DNA of 64,000 nt from Chitinophaga pinensis. GTDB taxonomy: Bacteria > Bacteroidota > Bacteroidia > Chitinophagales > Chitinophagaceae. Location: contig CAMBEI010000005.1 in NCBI GenBank assembly GCA_945865645.1, positions 1 through 64,000 on the forward strand, in the 5' to 3' direction. The position numbers were made by a program, and so were the translations under genes. Below the pieces are notes generated by a model that saw only the letters and a program-made list of their open reading frames with translations, was not told the origin of the DNA and did no database searches. This document shows, in pieces, positions 50,901-62,355 of this stretch (within the stretch, counting starts at the first letter, position 1; each line of letters begins with the position of its first letter).

Positions 50901-53297
50901 TTAATAAAAGATGTCATCTTTTAATTCAACATTAACATGAATGCCTTCACTAAAAGAAGTGAACTCCGGGGCGTACATACATTGAATAGTGGCGATGCCA
51001 TTATTGAAATTTCCTTTATGCTTAACAATCATATCGTATTCAAAAAAATAACTGCCACGGGCTAGCCCACTGAAAAATAAATTGGTGCTAGCGTCTTTAT
51101 TACTTTCAAAGTATTCGAAGTCACCCTGCTGTTTATATTCGTTGAGCAGGTGGGTTGGTTCCATACAGGCAGCACGCATGTCTTTTAGGTGTAGGTATTC
51201 CATATCGCGATCAACCTTTAAATGAATACGTGTTTTTATTTTATCGCCAACATGTAATTGTACCCCATCTTCTAATGCAACCAATTGAGAACCTCCATTT
51301 GCATGGGTTACAATAAATAATTTCTTCACTAATTTTAGTGGTGTTTTTAAAGTTATTATTTTGTCAAGATTCTTAAAGTACTGCCAGTATATTAATCCCC
51401 AAATTGATGAGCCAATTTGTTGTTTTAAAGTATGGGAAATGCTTACAGTAATATTACCCATATCTGCTTTTACTTTATCTGCTTCATATTTTTTTTTGAA
51501 ATAATCGGTACTTGATTCAATGGTTCCATCTTCACTTTTAACAACAGTGCTGCCTAAATGAATAGTTACTTTATCTTCTTTAGATATCCAATTATTACTA
51601 CCAAAAAGTAAAGCGTAACATGCCTCCGCGGTGGCTTTGGTAGTTATCCAGGCTTTATTTTTTTTTTGGTTTATTAACCAGGTTTTTAAATCATCTACAG
51701 TTTTATTGTTCTTGCCTATTTCCATAAATGCTTCGATCATCATGCACTGAGATTCGATAGGTGACTGATGCCAATAATATCCTCCTTTGGCTGACCATTC
51801 TTTCCAGCACATGCCTAAATCTTCGTTATTGATGGCATTCTCTTTTAAAGATTTAATGATTGCTTTTGGAGTTGTTATATCCTTGTTTCGGTGCAATGTT
51901 AAAGCAATCATGGCTTGCATATATTTGCTGTTACTAAGCCAGTATTTGTTAGCTTGGGCGTAGTAATAATTAAAAGCAGTTAGCGACGCAGCGTCAACTT
52001 TATACTCTATAAAGAAACTGCGCATGTATAAATATTGAATTTGAATACTGCTTAAATTATTGCCACTTAATTTAATTTTATGTTCGATTAGTTTATTATA
52101 ATCTTCTTGTATTTTTTTATCTAGATAATGGAGCACTTTGTCAATAATTATTTTTGTAGTTTGATAATTATCTCCATCTAACGCATTTAATTTTATTAAA
52201 TGTCCGATGCCGGTTGTAATATACTGTGTGATATAGCGGTCATCCATTCCTCCTTTAAACCAACTAAACCCACCCTTAGTACTTTGCATTTCTTTTAGCT
52301 TGATAAATGCTTTTTCTTTAGCGGCAATCATTCGGGACTTATCAAACAGTAACGCAATATTTTTCTTTTGCTCGATTTCATTTTTTGTATCTAATACCCA
52401 GGGAGTTTCCTGCAACAGTAATGATCTTAATTCTTCATTTTTTTGAAGCTTGGAAAGTAAGTCCTCAACCCCGACTCTCGCCATGTCAGAAGGAGAGGGA
52501 GCTTTTAATGAATCTGCTAACCACTTAGAGAAAACTGCTTTAATTTTTGGATTAGTGTTGCTGATGTAAGTAGCCAATGTAATTGCATACCAACGATTGA
52601 AAGTTTGCTCTACACATTCGTAAGGATATTCCATTAAACAGGGTAGGGCTTGTGCCACATACCAACTAGGGTTGCTTGTATATTCCACTGTTAAAGCATG
52701 AGTAGTACCCCCCCAATCCTCTCCAGTGCTAGTTGACTCGAGTAGATTTTTAAATTTGAATTGCTTACTGCTTATGCCATGTAAGTTTAACGGCATTGAT
52801 TCTGTAGCCAAAATACGGTTGGTTAAAATAGGAATAGTTAATTCTTCGCCGTAAGAGTAAGTCCCCTCTATACCTAGTTCGGTGGAAGAGATTTTTGGAA
52901 CAACTTTTATTCTGTATGTGAGTGCTGAATTAAAATTAAATGGTATCTCTATTGGAAATTTTACTGTTTGATTTTGTCCTGTATCAACCGTAAAATATTG
53001 TGAAGGAAAAATATTTTTGAACCAACCATCAACAGGTTTATTTGTTACCGCATTTAGTAATTCTAATGTAGCAATACCCGTTATTTCTTTTTCACTTAGA
53101 TTTACAATTTTTGCACTCAACTCCATATTGTCTCCCTCCCGCATAAATTGTACAGCATTGGGTTGTACCATTAATAATCTTTGTGTTATCGTTTTTTTTT
53201 CGGTGTTAATTGGTATTAAATATTTGGATTGTGCTAATGTGGTAAATGCGATACCTGTTAACAGAAAGATAATTAGCATATATTTTTTAGTAAACAT
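50901..53297 (-). CDS. N-terminally truncated alpha-2-macroglobulin-like protein with its own signal peptide
   Basis: MFTKKYMLIIFLLTGIAFTTLAQ signal; LLMVQPNAVQFMREGDNMELSAKIVNLSEKEITG; PYECVEQTFNRWYA (CxEQ thioester-like motif). Confidence 0.78.
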   Translation of the reverse strand: MFTKKYMLIIFLLTGIAFTTLAQSKYLIPINTEKKTITQRLLMVQPNAVQFMREGDNMELSAKIVNLSEKEITGIATLELLNAVTNKPVDGWFKNIFPSQYFTVDTGQNQTVKFPIEIPFNFNSALTYRIKVVPKISSTELGIEGTYSYGEELTIPILTNRILATESMPLNLHGISSKQFKFKNLLESTSTGEDWGGTTHALTVEYTSNPSWYVAQALPCLMEYPYECVEQTFNRWYAITLATYISNTNPKIKAVFSKWLADSLKAPSPSDMARVGVEDLLSKLQKNEELRSLLLQETPWVLDTKNEIEQKKNIALLFDKSRMIAAKEKAFIKLKEMQSTKGGFSWFKGGMDDRYITQYITTGIGHLIKLNALDGDNYQTTKIIIDKVLHYLDKKIQEDYNKLIEHKIKLSGNNLSSIQIQYLYMRSFFIEYKVDAASLTAFNYYYAQANKYWLSNSKYMQAMIALTLHRNKDITTPKAIIKSLKENAINNEDLGMCWKEWSAKGGYYWHQSPIESQCMMIEAFMEIGKNNKTVDDLKTWLINQKKNKAWITTKATAEACYALLFGSNNWISKEDKVTIHLGSTVVKSEDGTIESSTDYFKKKYEADKVKADMGNITVSISHTLKQQIGSSIWGLIYWQYFKNLDKIITLKTPLKLVKKLFIVTHANGGSQLVALEDGVQLHVGDKIKTRIHLKVDRDMEYLHLKDMRAACMEPTHLLNEYKQQGDFEYFESNKDASTNLFFSGLARGSYFFEYDMIVKHKGNFNNGIATIQCMYAPEFTSFSEGIHVNVELKDDIFY

Positions 53298-53394
53298 AAT
53301 TAGGTATTTAATTACAAGATACAATTTGTTGTGGAGGATAGTATTTGCACCATAGAATAGATTATTTATTCACTTATACTTTAAAGCAATAAAA

Positions 53395-53412
53395 ATCCCG
53401 GTAAACCGGGAT
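53395..53412 (-). terminator. Terminator downstream of sucD
   Basis: ATCCCGGT-AA-ACCGGGAT with a T-run on the minus strand. Confidence 0.75.
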
Positions 53413-53436
53413 CAATAAAAATATGTTTTAAGTTAA

Positions 53437-54312
53437 TTATTTCTTCATTACTTCAGCCATTGTTTTACCAATATCAGCTGGGCTGGCAACCACATGAATA
53501 CCGCATTGGGTCATAATTTTCATTTTAGCCGCAGCGGTATCATCGGCTCCGCCAACGATAGCGCCTGCGTGTCCCATACGTCGACCGGGAGGGGCTGTTT
53601 GGCCAGCAATAAAACCTACAACTGGCTTTTTGTTTCCAGTAGATTTAATGTAATTAGCTGCTTCTGCTTCCATGCCACCGCCAATTTCGCCAATCATTAC
53701 AATGGCGTCAGTTTCGGGATCGTTCATAAATAACTCAACCGCTTCTTTGGTTGTTGTGCCAATAATAGGATCGCCACCAATGCCAATAGCCGTTGATATT
53801 CCAAGGCCTGCCTTAGCAACCTGATCGGCGGCCTCGTAGGTTAGTGTACCCGATTTGGATACGATACCTATTCTCCCTTTCTTAAAAATAAAGCCTGGCA
53901 TAATCCCCACTTTACATTCCTCTGCAGTTATTACACCGGGGCAATTAGGACCAACTAATCTAGTGTCTTTATTTTCTATATAATTTTTTACTTTAATCAT
54001 GTCTTGTACTGGAATGCCTTCGGTGATGCAGACTACTAATGCTATACCCGCATCTGCAGCTTCCATAATTGCATCCGCAGCAAATGCTGGGGGCACAAAA
54101 ATGATACTCACATCGGCGTTTGTTGATTTGACTGCATCCGCAACGGTATTAAATACCGGTTTATTCAGATGAGTGCTACCGCCTTTACCTGGCGTAACAC
54201 CTCCCACAAGATTGGTGCCATATTCAATCATTTGTGTAGCATGAAATGCACCTTCTGTACCTGTAAATCCCTGTACAATTATTTTAGAATGTTTATTAAC
54301 GAGAACTGACAT
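53437..54312 (-). CDS. sucD: Succinyl-CoA synthetase alpha subunit
   Basis: [59 protein letters not shown]. Confidence 0.96.
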   Translation of the reverse strand: MSVLVNKHSKIIVQGFTGTEGAFHATQMIEYGTNLVGGVTPGKGGSTHLNKPVFNTVADAVKSTNADVSIIFVPPAFAADAIMEAADAGIALVVCITEGIPVQDMIKVKNYIENKDTRLVGPNCPGVITAEECKVGIMPGFIFKKGRIGIVSKSGTLTYEAADQVAKAGLGISTAIGIGGDPIIGTTTKEAVELFMNDPETDAIVMIGEIGGGMEAEAANYIKSTGNKKPVVGFIAGQTAPPGRRMGHAGAIVGGADDTAAAKMKIMTQCGIHVVASPADIGKTMAEVMKK

Positions 54313-54354
54313 ATTTCAATTATAAATTAAGTATAAAAATTTAAAAATGCGCTG

Positions 54355-54362
54355 CAAAGATA
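54355..54362 (-). promoter_or_regulatory. Bacteroidota -7-type element upstream of sucD
   Basis: Minus strand TATCTTTG matches TAnnTTTG. Confidence 0.35.
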
Positions 54363-54438
54363 AGGCAGATACTGTATTTTTAAAGGGATATTTTAGGTCA
54401 GTACTTTTAGGGATACATTTGGCAGTAAATAAAAAAAA

Positions 54439-55248
54439 TTATTTCATTAACTCATCCATATCTCTGTCATTAGAGATTTTTCCTTTGGCTTCCAGCATAC
54501 GCATGTCTTTGGCATCCTGTAAAAATTCGGAAGCAAAAATGAATCTGTTTAGTCTTTCGTTTTTCGAAAAAATGATATCTTTTTTATTGCCAGCCCATTC
54601 TTTTTTACCTTCGTAGAGGTAGATAATATTTTCGCCCATTTCCATTACACTGTTCATATCGTGGGTGTTTATTACAGTAGTCATGTTAAACTCGCGGGTG
54701 ATGTCTAAAATCAGTTTATCAATAACCATGGAAGTTTGAGGATCTAGTCCCGAGTTTGGCTCATCGCAGAATAGATATTTTGGGTTTAATACTATAGCAC
54801 GTGCAATGCCTACTCTTTTTTTCATGCCGCCGCTTAATTCAGCTGGATATTTATTATTTACTCCAACTAAATTAACTCTTTCGAGCACTTCGTTAACCCG
54901 TTTTAATTTTTCTGCAAAATGTTTTGTTGTAAACATGTCAAGCGGAAACATGATATTTTGTTCAACCGTCATGCTATCAAATAATGCTGAACCCTGAAAA
55001 AGCATACCAATTTGTTGGCGTAATGCTTTTCTTTCATCAACATTCATTGTTGTAAAGCTTACGTCATCATAAATAATTTCACCGGTATCGGGCTCAAATA
55101 ATCCAACTAAGCATTTTTGTAAAACTGTTTTTCCGCTACCACTTTGTCCAATAATTAAATTAGCCTTGCCGGTTTCCATAACATGACTTACATCTTCCAG
55201 CACAACTTTTTTATCGAAACTTTTCTTTATGTTTTTAAATTCAATCAT
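54439..55248 (-). CDS. ABC transporter ATP-binding protein, MlaF-like
   Basis: IGQSGSGKTVLQKCLVGL; ELSGGMKKRVGIARAIVLNPKYLFCDEPNSGLDPQTS; coupled to an MlaE-like permease. Confidence 0.9.
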   Translation of the reverse strand: MIEFKNIKKSFDKKVVLEDVSHVMETGKANLIIGQSGSGKTVLQKCLVGLFEPDTGEIIYDDVSFTTMNVDERKALRQQIGMLFQGSALFDSMTVEQNIMFPLDMFTTKHFAEKLKRVNEVLERVNLVGVNNKYPAELSGGMKKRVGIARAIVLNPKYLFCDEPNSGLDPQTSMVIDKLILDITREFNMTTVINTHDMNSVMEMGENIIYLYEGKKEWAGNKKDIIFSKNERLNRFIFASEFLQDAKDMRMLEAKGKISNDRDMDELMK

Positions 55249-55272
55249 TAGAAGTTTAATTACAGCGATTAA

Positions 55273-56016
55273 TTATTTATCTAAAAGAAGGGCTGCTAAA
55301 ATATAATCTGCAAATAAAATCATGACACAGCTAATCACTACACTTTTTGTACTACTTCTTCCAATTTCTAGAGCACCGCCTTTTATATAATATCCGAAAT
55401 AAGAGGGCACGGTACTGATAATAAATGCAAATGTATAAGCCTTTACTAATGCAAAAAATACGTTGTAAGGAATAAAATTCAGCAACAAGCCCATATCATA
55501 ATTTTCGGCAGATAAAATACCGGTAGCAGTGCCAGCAAGCCTACCACCTAAAATGCCCAGCACCATAGATAATACCACAAGCATAGGTATTGTTAACAAA
55601 CAGGCTAGAATTTTTGGAAGAATTAAAAAAGCTTTTGTGTTAATGCCCATAATCTCCAAAGCATCAATTTGTTCACTCACGCGCATGTTGCCTAGTTCGC
55701 TCGAAATTTTACTGCCTACCACGCCAGCCAAAACTATACAAACCACGGTAGGTGCAAATTCTAGGATAACGGTATCCCTTACAATTTGTGCAATAGTAGA
55801 GATGGGTATTAATGGACTTACCAATTGATAAGATGTTTGTACTGCACTTACTGCGCCCATAAAAACAGAAATGATAATAACTATGCCCATGGAACCAATA
55901 CCAATTTCAACACACTGGTGCATTAATTCTTTCCAATACATACGCATATTTTCTGGCTTAGTAAACATGCCCTTAAGCATTAGTAGGTATCGGCCAAAAT
56001 GGTTAAAAAAAAGCAT
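55273..56016 (-). CDS. MlaE-like ABC transporter permease
   Basis: EIGIGSMGIVIIISVFMGAVSAVQTSYQL; GSKISSELGNMRVSEQIDALEIMGI. Confidence 0.9.
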   Translation of the reverse strand: MLFFNHFGRYLLMLKGMFTKPENMRMYWKELMHQCVEIGIGSMGIVIIISVFMGAVSAVQTSYQLVSPLIPISTIAQIVRDTVILEFAPTVVCIVLAGVVGSKISSELGNMRVSEQIDALEIMGINTKAFLILPKILACLLTIPMLVVLSMVLGILGGRLAGTATGILSAENYDMGLLLNFIPYNVFFALVKAYTFAFIISTVPSYFGYYIKGGALEIGRSSTKSVVISCVMILFADYILAALLLDK

Positions 56017-56131
56017 TTAAATAAAACTTAGTTTGATGTACAATATTAGTATTTGATTGTATTATTATTTCAGTTTTTAATCTTTACGTAACCTGGTTAT
56101 AAAAAATGATATTCACGCATTATCATGTATT

Positions 56132-58468
56132 CTATACTTTCATTTTACGTTTCCACCATTTACTTTTTTTTACAACTTCTTTGGTATTTATTTTACTTTT
56201 TGTTTGTGCATCCATAACGGCAATTAAAACCATATTGTAAATAGCTCGTATGCTACTTCCTAGTTGTAGTACATGTACTGGTTTATTTAAACCAAGTAAA
56301 ATAGGGCCAATAGAATCTGTGCCAGCAACTTCTTGTAATAAATTATAGGCAATATTGCCAGCTGCCAAATTAGGAAATATAAGTACATTAACATCGCCGC
56401 CTAGTAGCTCAGTAAAAGGGTAATTTTCTTTTAAAATTTCTTTATTAAATGCCAGTATCCCCTGCACTTCACCATCGCAGATAAGAGTAGGGTCTTTTGC
56501 TTTTACTAATTCCCTTGCTTTACGAACCAGATTAGCTTCGGGCGAATCGCTGCTGCCAAAATTAGAATAAGAGAGCATGGCTATTCTAGGCTTTATATTA
56601 AATAGTTTTACTTCTTTGGCAACTAGTAAAGTTATTTCAGCTAATTCTTCCGCTGTAGGATTAAAATTTACGGTAGTATCGGCCAGAAATAAGGGTCCAC
56701 GTTTTGTAAACATGATATACATACCTGCAATTTTTTTTACACCAGGTTCAGTTCCAATAATTTGCAGGGCTGGTCTTATTGTATCTGGATAATTTCTGCT
56801 TAATCCACTGATCATACAATCGCCTTCCCCATTTTTAATTAGCATACAACCAAAATGGTTGCGGTCTTTCATAACTTTATAACTTTCGTAGCGGTTTATA
56901 CCTTTACGATGTCGGGTATTAAAAAACTGATCCCCATATAATTTTCTCAATTCTTCATTTGTTTCGTCCTGTGGATTTATGATGGGCATACCTTCTAGGT
57001 CAATACCATTTTCTTCTGCTAATTTTCTAATTTTATCTTCTTTACCTAGCAGAATTGGATAGGCCACATGCTCTTCCATTACCAGCTGTGCAACTTTTAA
57101 TATTTTAATATTTTCAGCGTCTGCAAACACAACACGTTTGGGATCTTTTTTGGCTTTATTACTAATAACACTGCTTAATTGATTATCTAAACCCAGGCGT
57201 TTATTTAGTTCTGCTACATATCCATCCCAGTTGGTAATGGGGTATTTGGCAACGCCACTATCCATGGCAGCCTTAGCAACTGCGGGGGCCACGGTAGATA
57301 ACAAACGCGGATCTAATGGTTTAGGAATGATATAAGTAGGTCCAAATGTGATTGTTTTTTCGTTATAAGCCAGATTTACGATATCCGGCACAGGGGTTTT
57401 TGCAAGTTCAGCTAAAGCCTTTACTGCAGCAAGTTTCATAGCTTCATTAATAGCAGTAGCTCTTACGTCTAACGCACCACGAAATATATAAGGGAAGCCC
57501 AATACATTATTAACTTGGTTGGGATAATCACTACGGCCAGTAGCCATAATTAAATCTTTTCGTACTGCAACAGCGACTTTATAATCTATTTCCGAATCAG
57601 GATTTGCCATAGCAAAAACAATTGGATTTTTGGCCATACTTTTTACCATTTCAGGCGATACGGTATTGCCAGCACTTAAGCCAATAAATACATCGGCATC
57701 TTTAAACGCCTTCGCTAAATCATAATCTTTGTATTTAGCATCAACAGAAAAATTTTGTTTTAATTCATCTATATCTGCTCTGCCATTGTATATAATTCCT
57801 TTACGGTCGAATACCATAAAATTACTGCGCTTTGCGCCTAGCGATTCATAAAGCTGAATACAGGCCATTGCAGCAGCCCCTGCCCCACTAACCACAAATC
57901 TTACTTTTTCAATTTTCTTTTTTTGTAGTTGCAAAGCATTTAGTAAAGCAGCAGCACTAATAATTGCAGTGCCATGCTGGTCATCGTGCATGATGGGTAT
58001 TTTGCAGCGCTTTTTTAGCTCCTGTTCAATATAAAAACATTCGGGGGCTTTAATGTCTTCTAAATTAATACCTCCAAAAGTGGGCTCCAATGCTTGTACA
58101 ATTTGAACAAATTTTTCAGGATCAGTTTCATTTATTTCAATGTCGAAGACATCGATGTCTGCAAAAATTTTAAACAATACACCTTTTCCTTCCATAACTG
58201 GTTTACCTGCTTCGGGGCCAATATTTCCAAGTCCTAAAACTGCAGTGCCATTACTGATAACGCCAACTAGATTTCCTTTTGCGGTATACTTATAAACATC
58301 TTCGGGGTTAGCTGCAATTTCCAAACAAGGCTCTGCAACTCCGGGTGAATAAGCTAAGGATAAATCTCTTTGCGTTTTAGCTTCTTTAGTTGGGATAACT
58401 TCTATTTTACCAGGACGCCCTTTTGAATGATAGTCTAAAGCCTCTTGCTTGTGTAAGTTTTTTGTCAT
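56132..58468 (-). CDS. maeB: NADP-dependent malic enzyme with C-terminal phosphotransacetylase-like domain
   Basis: [49 protein letters not shown]-terminal PTA-like region. Confidence 0.95.
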   Translation of the reverse strand: MTKNLHKQEALDYHSKGRPGKIEVIPTKEAKTQRDLSLAYSPGVAEPCLEIAANPEDVYKYTAKGNLVGVISNGTAVLGLGNIGPEAGKPVMEGKGVLFKIFADIDVFDIEINETDPEKFVQIVQALEPTFGGINLEDIKAPECFYIEQELKKRCKIPIMHDDQHGTAIISAAALLNALQLQKKKIEKVRFVVSGAGAAAMACIQLYESLGAKRSNFMVFDRKGIIYNGRADIDELKQNFSVDAKYKDYDLAKAFKDADVFIGLSAGNTVSPEMVKSMAKNPIVFAMANPDSEIDYKVAVAVRKDLIMATGRSDYPNQVNNVLGFPYIFRGALDVRATAINEAMKLAAVKALAELAKTPVPDIVNLAYNEKTITFGPTYIIPKPLDPRLLSTVAPAVAKAAMDSGVAKYPITNWDGYVAELNKRLGLDNQLSSVISNKAKKDPKRVVFADAENIKILKVAQLVMEEHVAYPILLGKEDKIRKLAEENGIDLEGMPIINPQDETNEELRKLYGDQFFNTRHRKGINRYESYKVMKDRNHFGCMLIKNGEGDCMISGLSRNYPDTIRPALQIIGTEPGVKKIAGMYIMFTKRGPLFLADTTVNFNPTAEELAEITLLVAKEVKLFNIKPRIAMLSYSNFGSSDSPEANLVRKARELVKAKDPTLICDGEVQGILAFNKEILKENYPFTELLGGDVNVLIFPNLAAGNIAYNLLQEVAGTDSIGPILLGLNKPVHVLQLGSSIRAIYNMVLIAVMDAQTKSKINTKEVVKKSKWWKRKMKV

Positions 58469-58639
58469 AGTATGAGATTATAATTGCTTTAGTTCTTTTT
58501 ATGAAGAAATAAAGGAACAAAAAGTACTTGATTTTTTTAAAAGATTATTCACTCTGTTAAACTTTTTATCCTAGATAATTTGAAAGCGTAACTATCTGGG
58601 ATCTGCAATTTACACTAATTGGCGGAGAGTATGTTTATA

Positions 58640-59131
58640 TCAGGCAATATTAGATTTAACTTTAAAGCTCCAGGTAATTGTAAATTCTGTCACCATTTCT
58701 CCTGCTGTATTTCTGCCATATGATTTTACGGTAATCATCTTACCTTCATTGCTGGCAATACAATCCTCGATAGTTTCCTGTATCGCTAACCCATCGCTGC
58801 AGGTAAATAAGGTAATACCCGTTGCTTTTTTATTAAAGTTACTTTCTACTTTTAATACCAGCATGCTTACTGTAGGCTGTCGTTTGTAAATATGGGCTAG
58901 GGCTAATATGCCTGTACTCATTTCGGCTGCCATACTCAAGCAAGCAAAATAGGTACTTTGGAATGGATTTTGACTAAACCATTTATAAGGGACTTTTACA
59001 GTGCATTTTTTCTCATCAGCATCAATAATGCGTACACCCGAAAAAAAAGCGCTAGGTAACTTTGTAAAAAGAAAGATCCTGAATTTGATAGGATGCTTTA
59101 TCAGGGAAAGAAATTTTTTGGTATTGCTCAT
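58640..59131 (-). CDS. DUF4442-like hotdog-fold thioesterase-like protein
   Basis: KWFSQNPFQSTYFACLSMAAEMSTGILAL pattern. Confidence 0.72.
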   Translation of the reverse strand: MSNTKKFLSLIKHPIKFRIFLFTKLPSAFFSGVRIIDADEKKCTVKVPYKWFSQNPFQSTYFACLSMAAEMSTGILALAHIYKRQPTVSMLVLKVESNFNKKATGITLFTCSDGLAIQETIEDCIASNEGKMITVKSYGRNTAGEMVTEFTITWSFKVKSNIA

Positions 59132-59216
59132 GTAGCGTTTAATTTAAATTACCGGTTCTATTTTATACTTAATTTAAAATCTAATAATAAATTTAATATT
59201 AGTAGTCCTCAAAAAA

Positions 59217-59738
59217 TTAGTATCCATACATCTTCATGTTTAATGCCCTTGGCGACCACATTTCTAAAAATGCTTGTACTTTTCTATTGTCGTAACTTTT
59301 TTTTCCGTCTTCAAGATATTCGCTATTTTGGGTATGAATGCGTTTGCCTTTTTCATTTAAAATAATAAATGTTGGAAATCCAAAACGTTGTGGGTAACCA
59401 TACATTGCAAAAATCTCTTTATTCTCATTTTCTTTGCTATAGTTTAAATGATACCATACAAAGCTTGCATTTATCACAGAATCTATTTTTGTATCAGCCT
59501 TACAAAATCTTGCAAATTCAATACACCATTTGCACCAGTTGCCACCGCCTTGCAAGAGCACATATTTTTTTTCACTTTTTGCCTTTTTAATTGCTGCGGC
59601 AATATCTTTTTCTGCATTGGCCTGGGGGCTGTATAATTTACTTTCTTTATTTTGAGCGTAACTGGTATAGGCTATTAAGCAAAATGCAATGACGATTATT
59701 TTTTTCATATAAGTTAAAAGTTTATTTTCATTACACAA
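59217..59738 (-). CDS. Secreted thioredoxin-fold protein
   Basis: Signal peptide; VLLQGGGNWCKWCIEFARFC (CxxC); YPQRFGFPTFIILNEKGKRIH. Confidence 0.82.
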   Translation of the reverse strand: MCNENKLLTYMKKIIVIAFCLIAYTSYAQNKESKLYSPQANAEKDIAAAIKKAKSEKKYVLLQGGGNWCKWCIEFARFCKADTKIDSVINASFVWYHLNYSKENENKEIFAMYGYPQRFGFPTFIILNEKGKRIHTQNSEYLEDGKKSYDNRKVQAFLEMWSPRALNMKMYGY

Positions 59739-59948
59739 AGTACAGCATAATGGTCTGTATTATGAATCTTAAATTTTAAATAAAATTTGATCGGGTATGC
59801 AATTTTTACACTAGGAATATACTTTTTAAAGAGCTATCATAAGTATTGGTGTATTTTTTACAAAATAGCTCTGTTTTTTATATCCATTATTATAAATTTT
59901 AATTATCTTAACTAACAAATAGTATTAAAAATCTTAAAATTTATTTCA

Positions 59949-60620
59949 ATGGGGTATAAATTATTACTATTAATTACTTTTATTGCCTGTTTATTTTTCC
60001 TTTCTTTTAAGCTAGATAAAAAGAAAAAAATTATATTTTTTGGAGATTCTATCACTGAAGCTGCTGTGGATAAAGGAGGTTTTATTGATTTGCTACAAAC
60101 GATGATACAACAAAAAAAAATGGGTCAAAATTACGAATTGTATGGTGCTGGCTTAAGTGGTAATAAAATTTATGATTTGTATTTGAGAATTGAAGATGAT
60201 GTATTAGCAAAAAAACCAGATATTGTGGTTATTTGGGTGGGAGTAAATGATGTGTGGCATAAATCAATTTTAGGTACTGGAACCGATTTTGATAAGTTTG
60301 GTCAATTTTATAATGCAGTGGTTAAAAAAATTCAACAGCAAGGTGCAAAAGTTTTTGTAGTTACTCCAGCCGCTATTGGCGAAAAAAATGATTTTACTAA
60401 TTCACAAGATGGTGATTTAAATTCATACAGCAACTGGATCCGTGAATATGCAGCAGTTAACAATTTAGCTATTATAGATTTAAGGAAAATATTTCACGAC
60501 TATAGCCTTGCTAATAATCCGTCTAATGAATTTAAAGGTATTTTAACTTCTGATGGAGTTCACTTAAATGCTAAAGGAAATGCCTTGGTAGCAGATGAAA
60601 TGTGGAGGGTACTACAATAA
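59949..60620 (+). CDS. SGNH/GDSL hydrolase
   Basis: IIFFGDSITEAAVDKGG, VVIWVGVNDVWH, SDGVHLNAKGNALVADEM. Confidence 0.88.
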   Translation: MGYKLLLLITFIACLFFLSFKLDKKKKIIFFGDSITEAAVDKGGFIDLLQTMIQQKKMGQNYELYGAGLSGNKIYDLYLRIEDDVLAKKPDIVVIWVGVNDVWHKSILGTGTDFDKFGQFYNAVVKKIQQQGAKVFVVTPAAIGEKNDFTNSQDGDLNSYSNWIREYAAVNNLAIIDLRKIFHDYSLANNPSNEFKGILTSDGVHLNAKGNALVADEMWRVLQ

Positions 60621-60693
60621 TAAAGTGGTATTTTTCTTTGTATTAAATGTATAGTTTTTGCCTAAGCCGGTATGATTTTTATAAATAAAAATT

Positions 60694-61089
60694 TTAATAT
60701 ATTTTCCTTACAAATACATTATAAATTTCGTTGGTTAAAGAGGAACTGATTTCTTGGGTGTATGAGTTGGTAGCGGTTTCAATAATTTTAACCCGAAATT
60801 CTAGATCGGAGGGGATATTGAGCTTGTTTTCATTTCTAAGCACTTTATCTAGGCGCAGTATGTAGTAACAATTGTCCTGCCAAGCAATTTTAAAACGAAC
60901 AATTAATTTTAATGCTTCACTTGATTCGATTTGATATATGCCTTTTCTTTCGGCGATAGTAACTACACCTGCCCTAGTATCTGCAATGCGAAATTTGCCT
61001 TCGTGAAATCTGCTGCAGTCCATATTCTGACTAAAGGCCATTGCAGAAAATAACGTTAATAAAAAGAAAAGAACATTTATTTTTATCAT
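60694..61089 (-). CDS. Small secreted hypothetical protein
   Basis: Start at internal Met (MIKINVLFFLLTLFSAMAFSQNMDCSRFHEGKF), just after the lysA stop. Confidence 0.6.
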   Translation of the reverse strand: MIKINVLFFLLTLFSAMAFSQNMDCSRFHEGKFRIADTRAGVVTIAERKGIYQIESSEALKLIVRFKIAWQDNCYYILRLDKVLRNENKLNIPSDLEFRVKIIETATNSYTQEISSSLTNEIYNVFVRKIY

Positions 61090-61090
61090 A

Positions 61091-62305
61091 TTATAAAATC
61101 TGATTTCTAAGTAAATCTTCAAACTCATCTTTTCTTCTGATTAATTGAGCTTTATCATCTTTTATCAGGACTTCGGCAGGTTTAAGGCGCGAGTTAAAGT
61201 TGCTACTCATCTCAAAGCCATAGGCACCTGCATTGTAAAAAACAAGGTAGTCCCCTTCTCTTATTTCGTTTATTTTTCTATCAAAAGCAAAAGTGTCGGT
61301 TTCGCAAATATTACCCACAACATTATATATTCTCTGTGCACCCATTGGGTTAGAGATGTTTTCTATTTGGTGATACGAATCATACATCATAGGCCTTATT
61401 AAATGATTAAAGCCACTATCTACTCCAGCAAATAAGGCAGCAGGCGTTTGTTTAATAACATTGGTTTTTACTATAAAATAGCCTGCTTCACTTACCATAT
61501 ACTTACCTGGTTCAAACCACAGTTCTAGTCCTTTTACTTTTGGATTTTCAAATTGAGCAAAAGCTTGTGCAATTTTTTGTCCTAATAAATCAATATCTGT
61601 TTCGTTGTCGCCAAATTTATATGGAACTTTAAAACCACTTCCCATATCTAAATATTTTAAATTTGGAAAATGCGCTATGGTATTTAGCATCACTTCTAAT
61701 CCCAATAAAAAAACATTAATATCTTTGATTTCACTTCCTGTATGCATATGGATACCCTCTACAAGTAAGTTGTATGTTTTTACTACTCTTTCAATATGTC
61801 GTATTTGATGAATGGAAATGCCAAATTTGCTATCTATATGTCCGGTTGAAATTTTAAAATTTCCGCCAGCCATTATATGCGGATTTAGTCTAATGCAAAC
61901 GGGGTATGAGTTTCCGTATTTTGCACCAAACTGTTCTAGTATAGAAATGTTGTCAATATTTATATGTACGTTTAATTCTTTGGCTTCCACAATTTCGTTA
62001 AAATCAACGCAATTTGGTGTAAATAAAATTTGCTTAGGTTTAAATCCAGCCAATAATCCCAGCTTTACTTCATTAATACTAACGCAATCAAGCGAAGCAC
62101 CTAAACTTTGTATATACTTTAATACATTTACATTAGTAAGAGATTTACATGCATAAAAAAAATGCGCATTAGAATCTTTAAAAGCATTTTTTAATTTGTT
62201 GTATTGTTGGGCAATACGCTCGGCAAGATAAACATATATTGGACTCCCAAATTTGGTGGCAATTTCTTCTAATTGTTGATGAGAAAGTGATTGTTGCATA
62301 AACAA
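61091..62305 (-). CDS. lysA: Diaminopimelate decarboxylase
   Basis: FFYACKSLTNVNVLKYIQSLGASLDCVSINEVKLGL; HMHTGSEI; WFEPGKYMVSEAGY; GNICETDTF. Confidence 0.93.
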   Translation of the reverse strand: MFMQQSLSHQQLEEIATKFGSPIYVYLAERIAQQYNKLKNAFKDSNAHFFYACKSLTNVNVLKYIQSLGASLDCVSINEVKLGLLAGFKPKQILFTPNCVDFNEIVEAKELNVHINIDNISILEQFGAKYGNSYPVCIRLNPHIMAGGNFKISTGHIDSKFGISIHQIRHIERVVKTYNLLVEGIHMHTGSEIKDINVFLLGLEVMLNTIAHFPNLKYLDMGSGFKVPYKFGDNETDIDLLGQKIAQAFAQFENPKVKGLELWFEPGKYMVSEAGYFIVKTNVIKQTPAALFAGVDSGFNHLIRPMMYDSYHQIENISNPMGAQRIYNVVGNICETDTFAFDRKINEIREGDYLVFYNAGAYGFEMSSNFNSRLKPAEVLIKDDKAQLIRRKDEFEDLLRNQIL

Positions 62306-62355
62306 AAATAATAAATGAATAGCTGATTTTAGGTATTGAAATTTATTTGCTGGTT

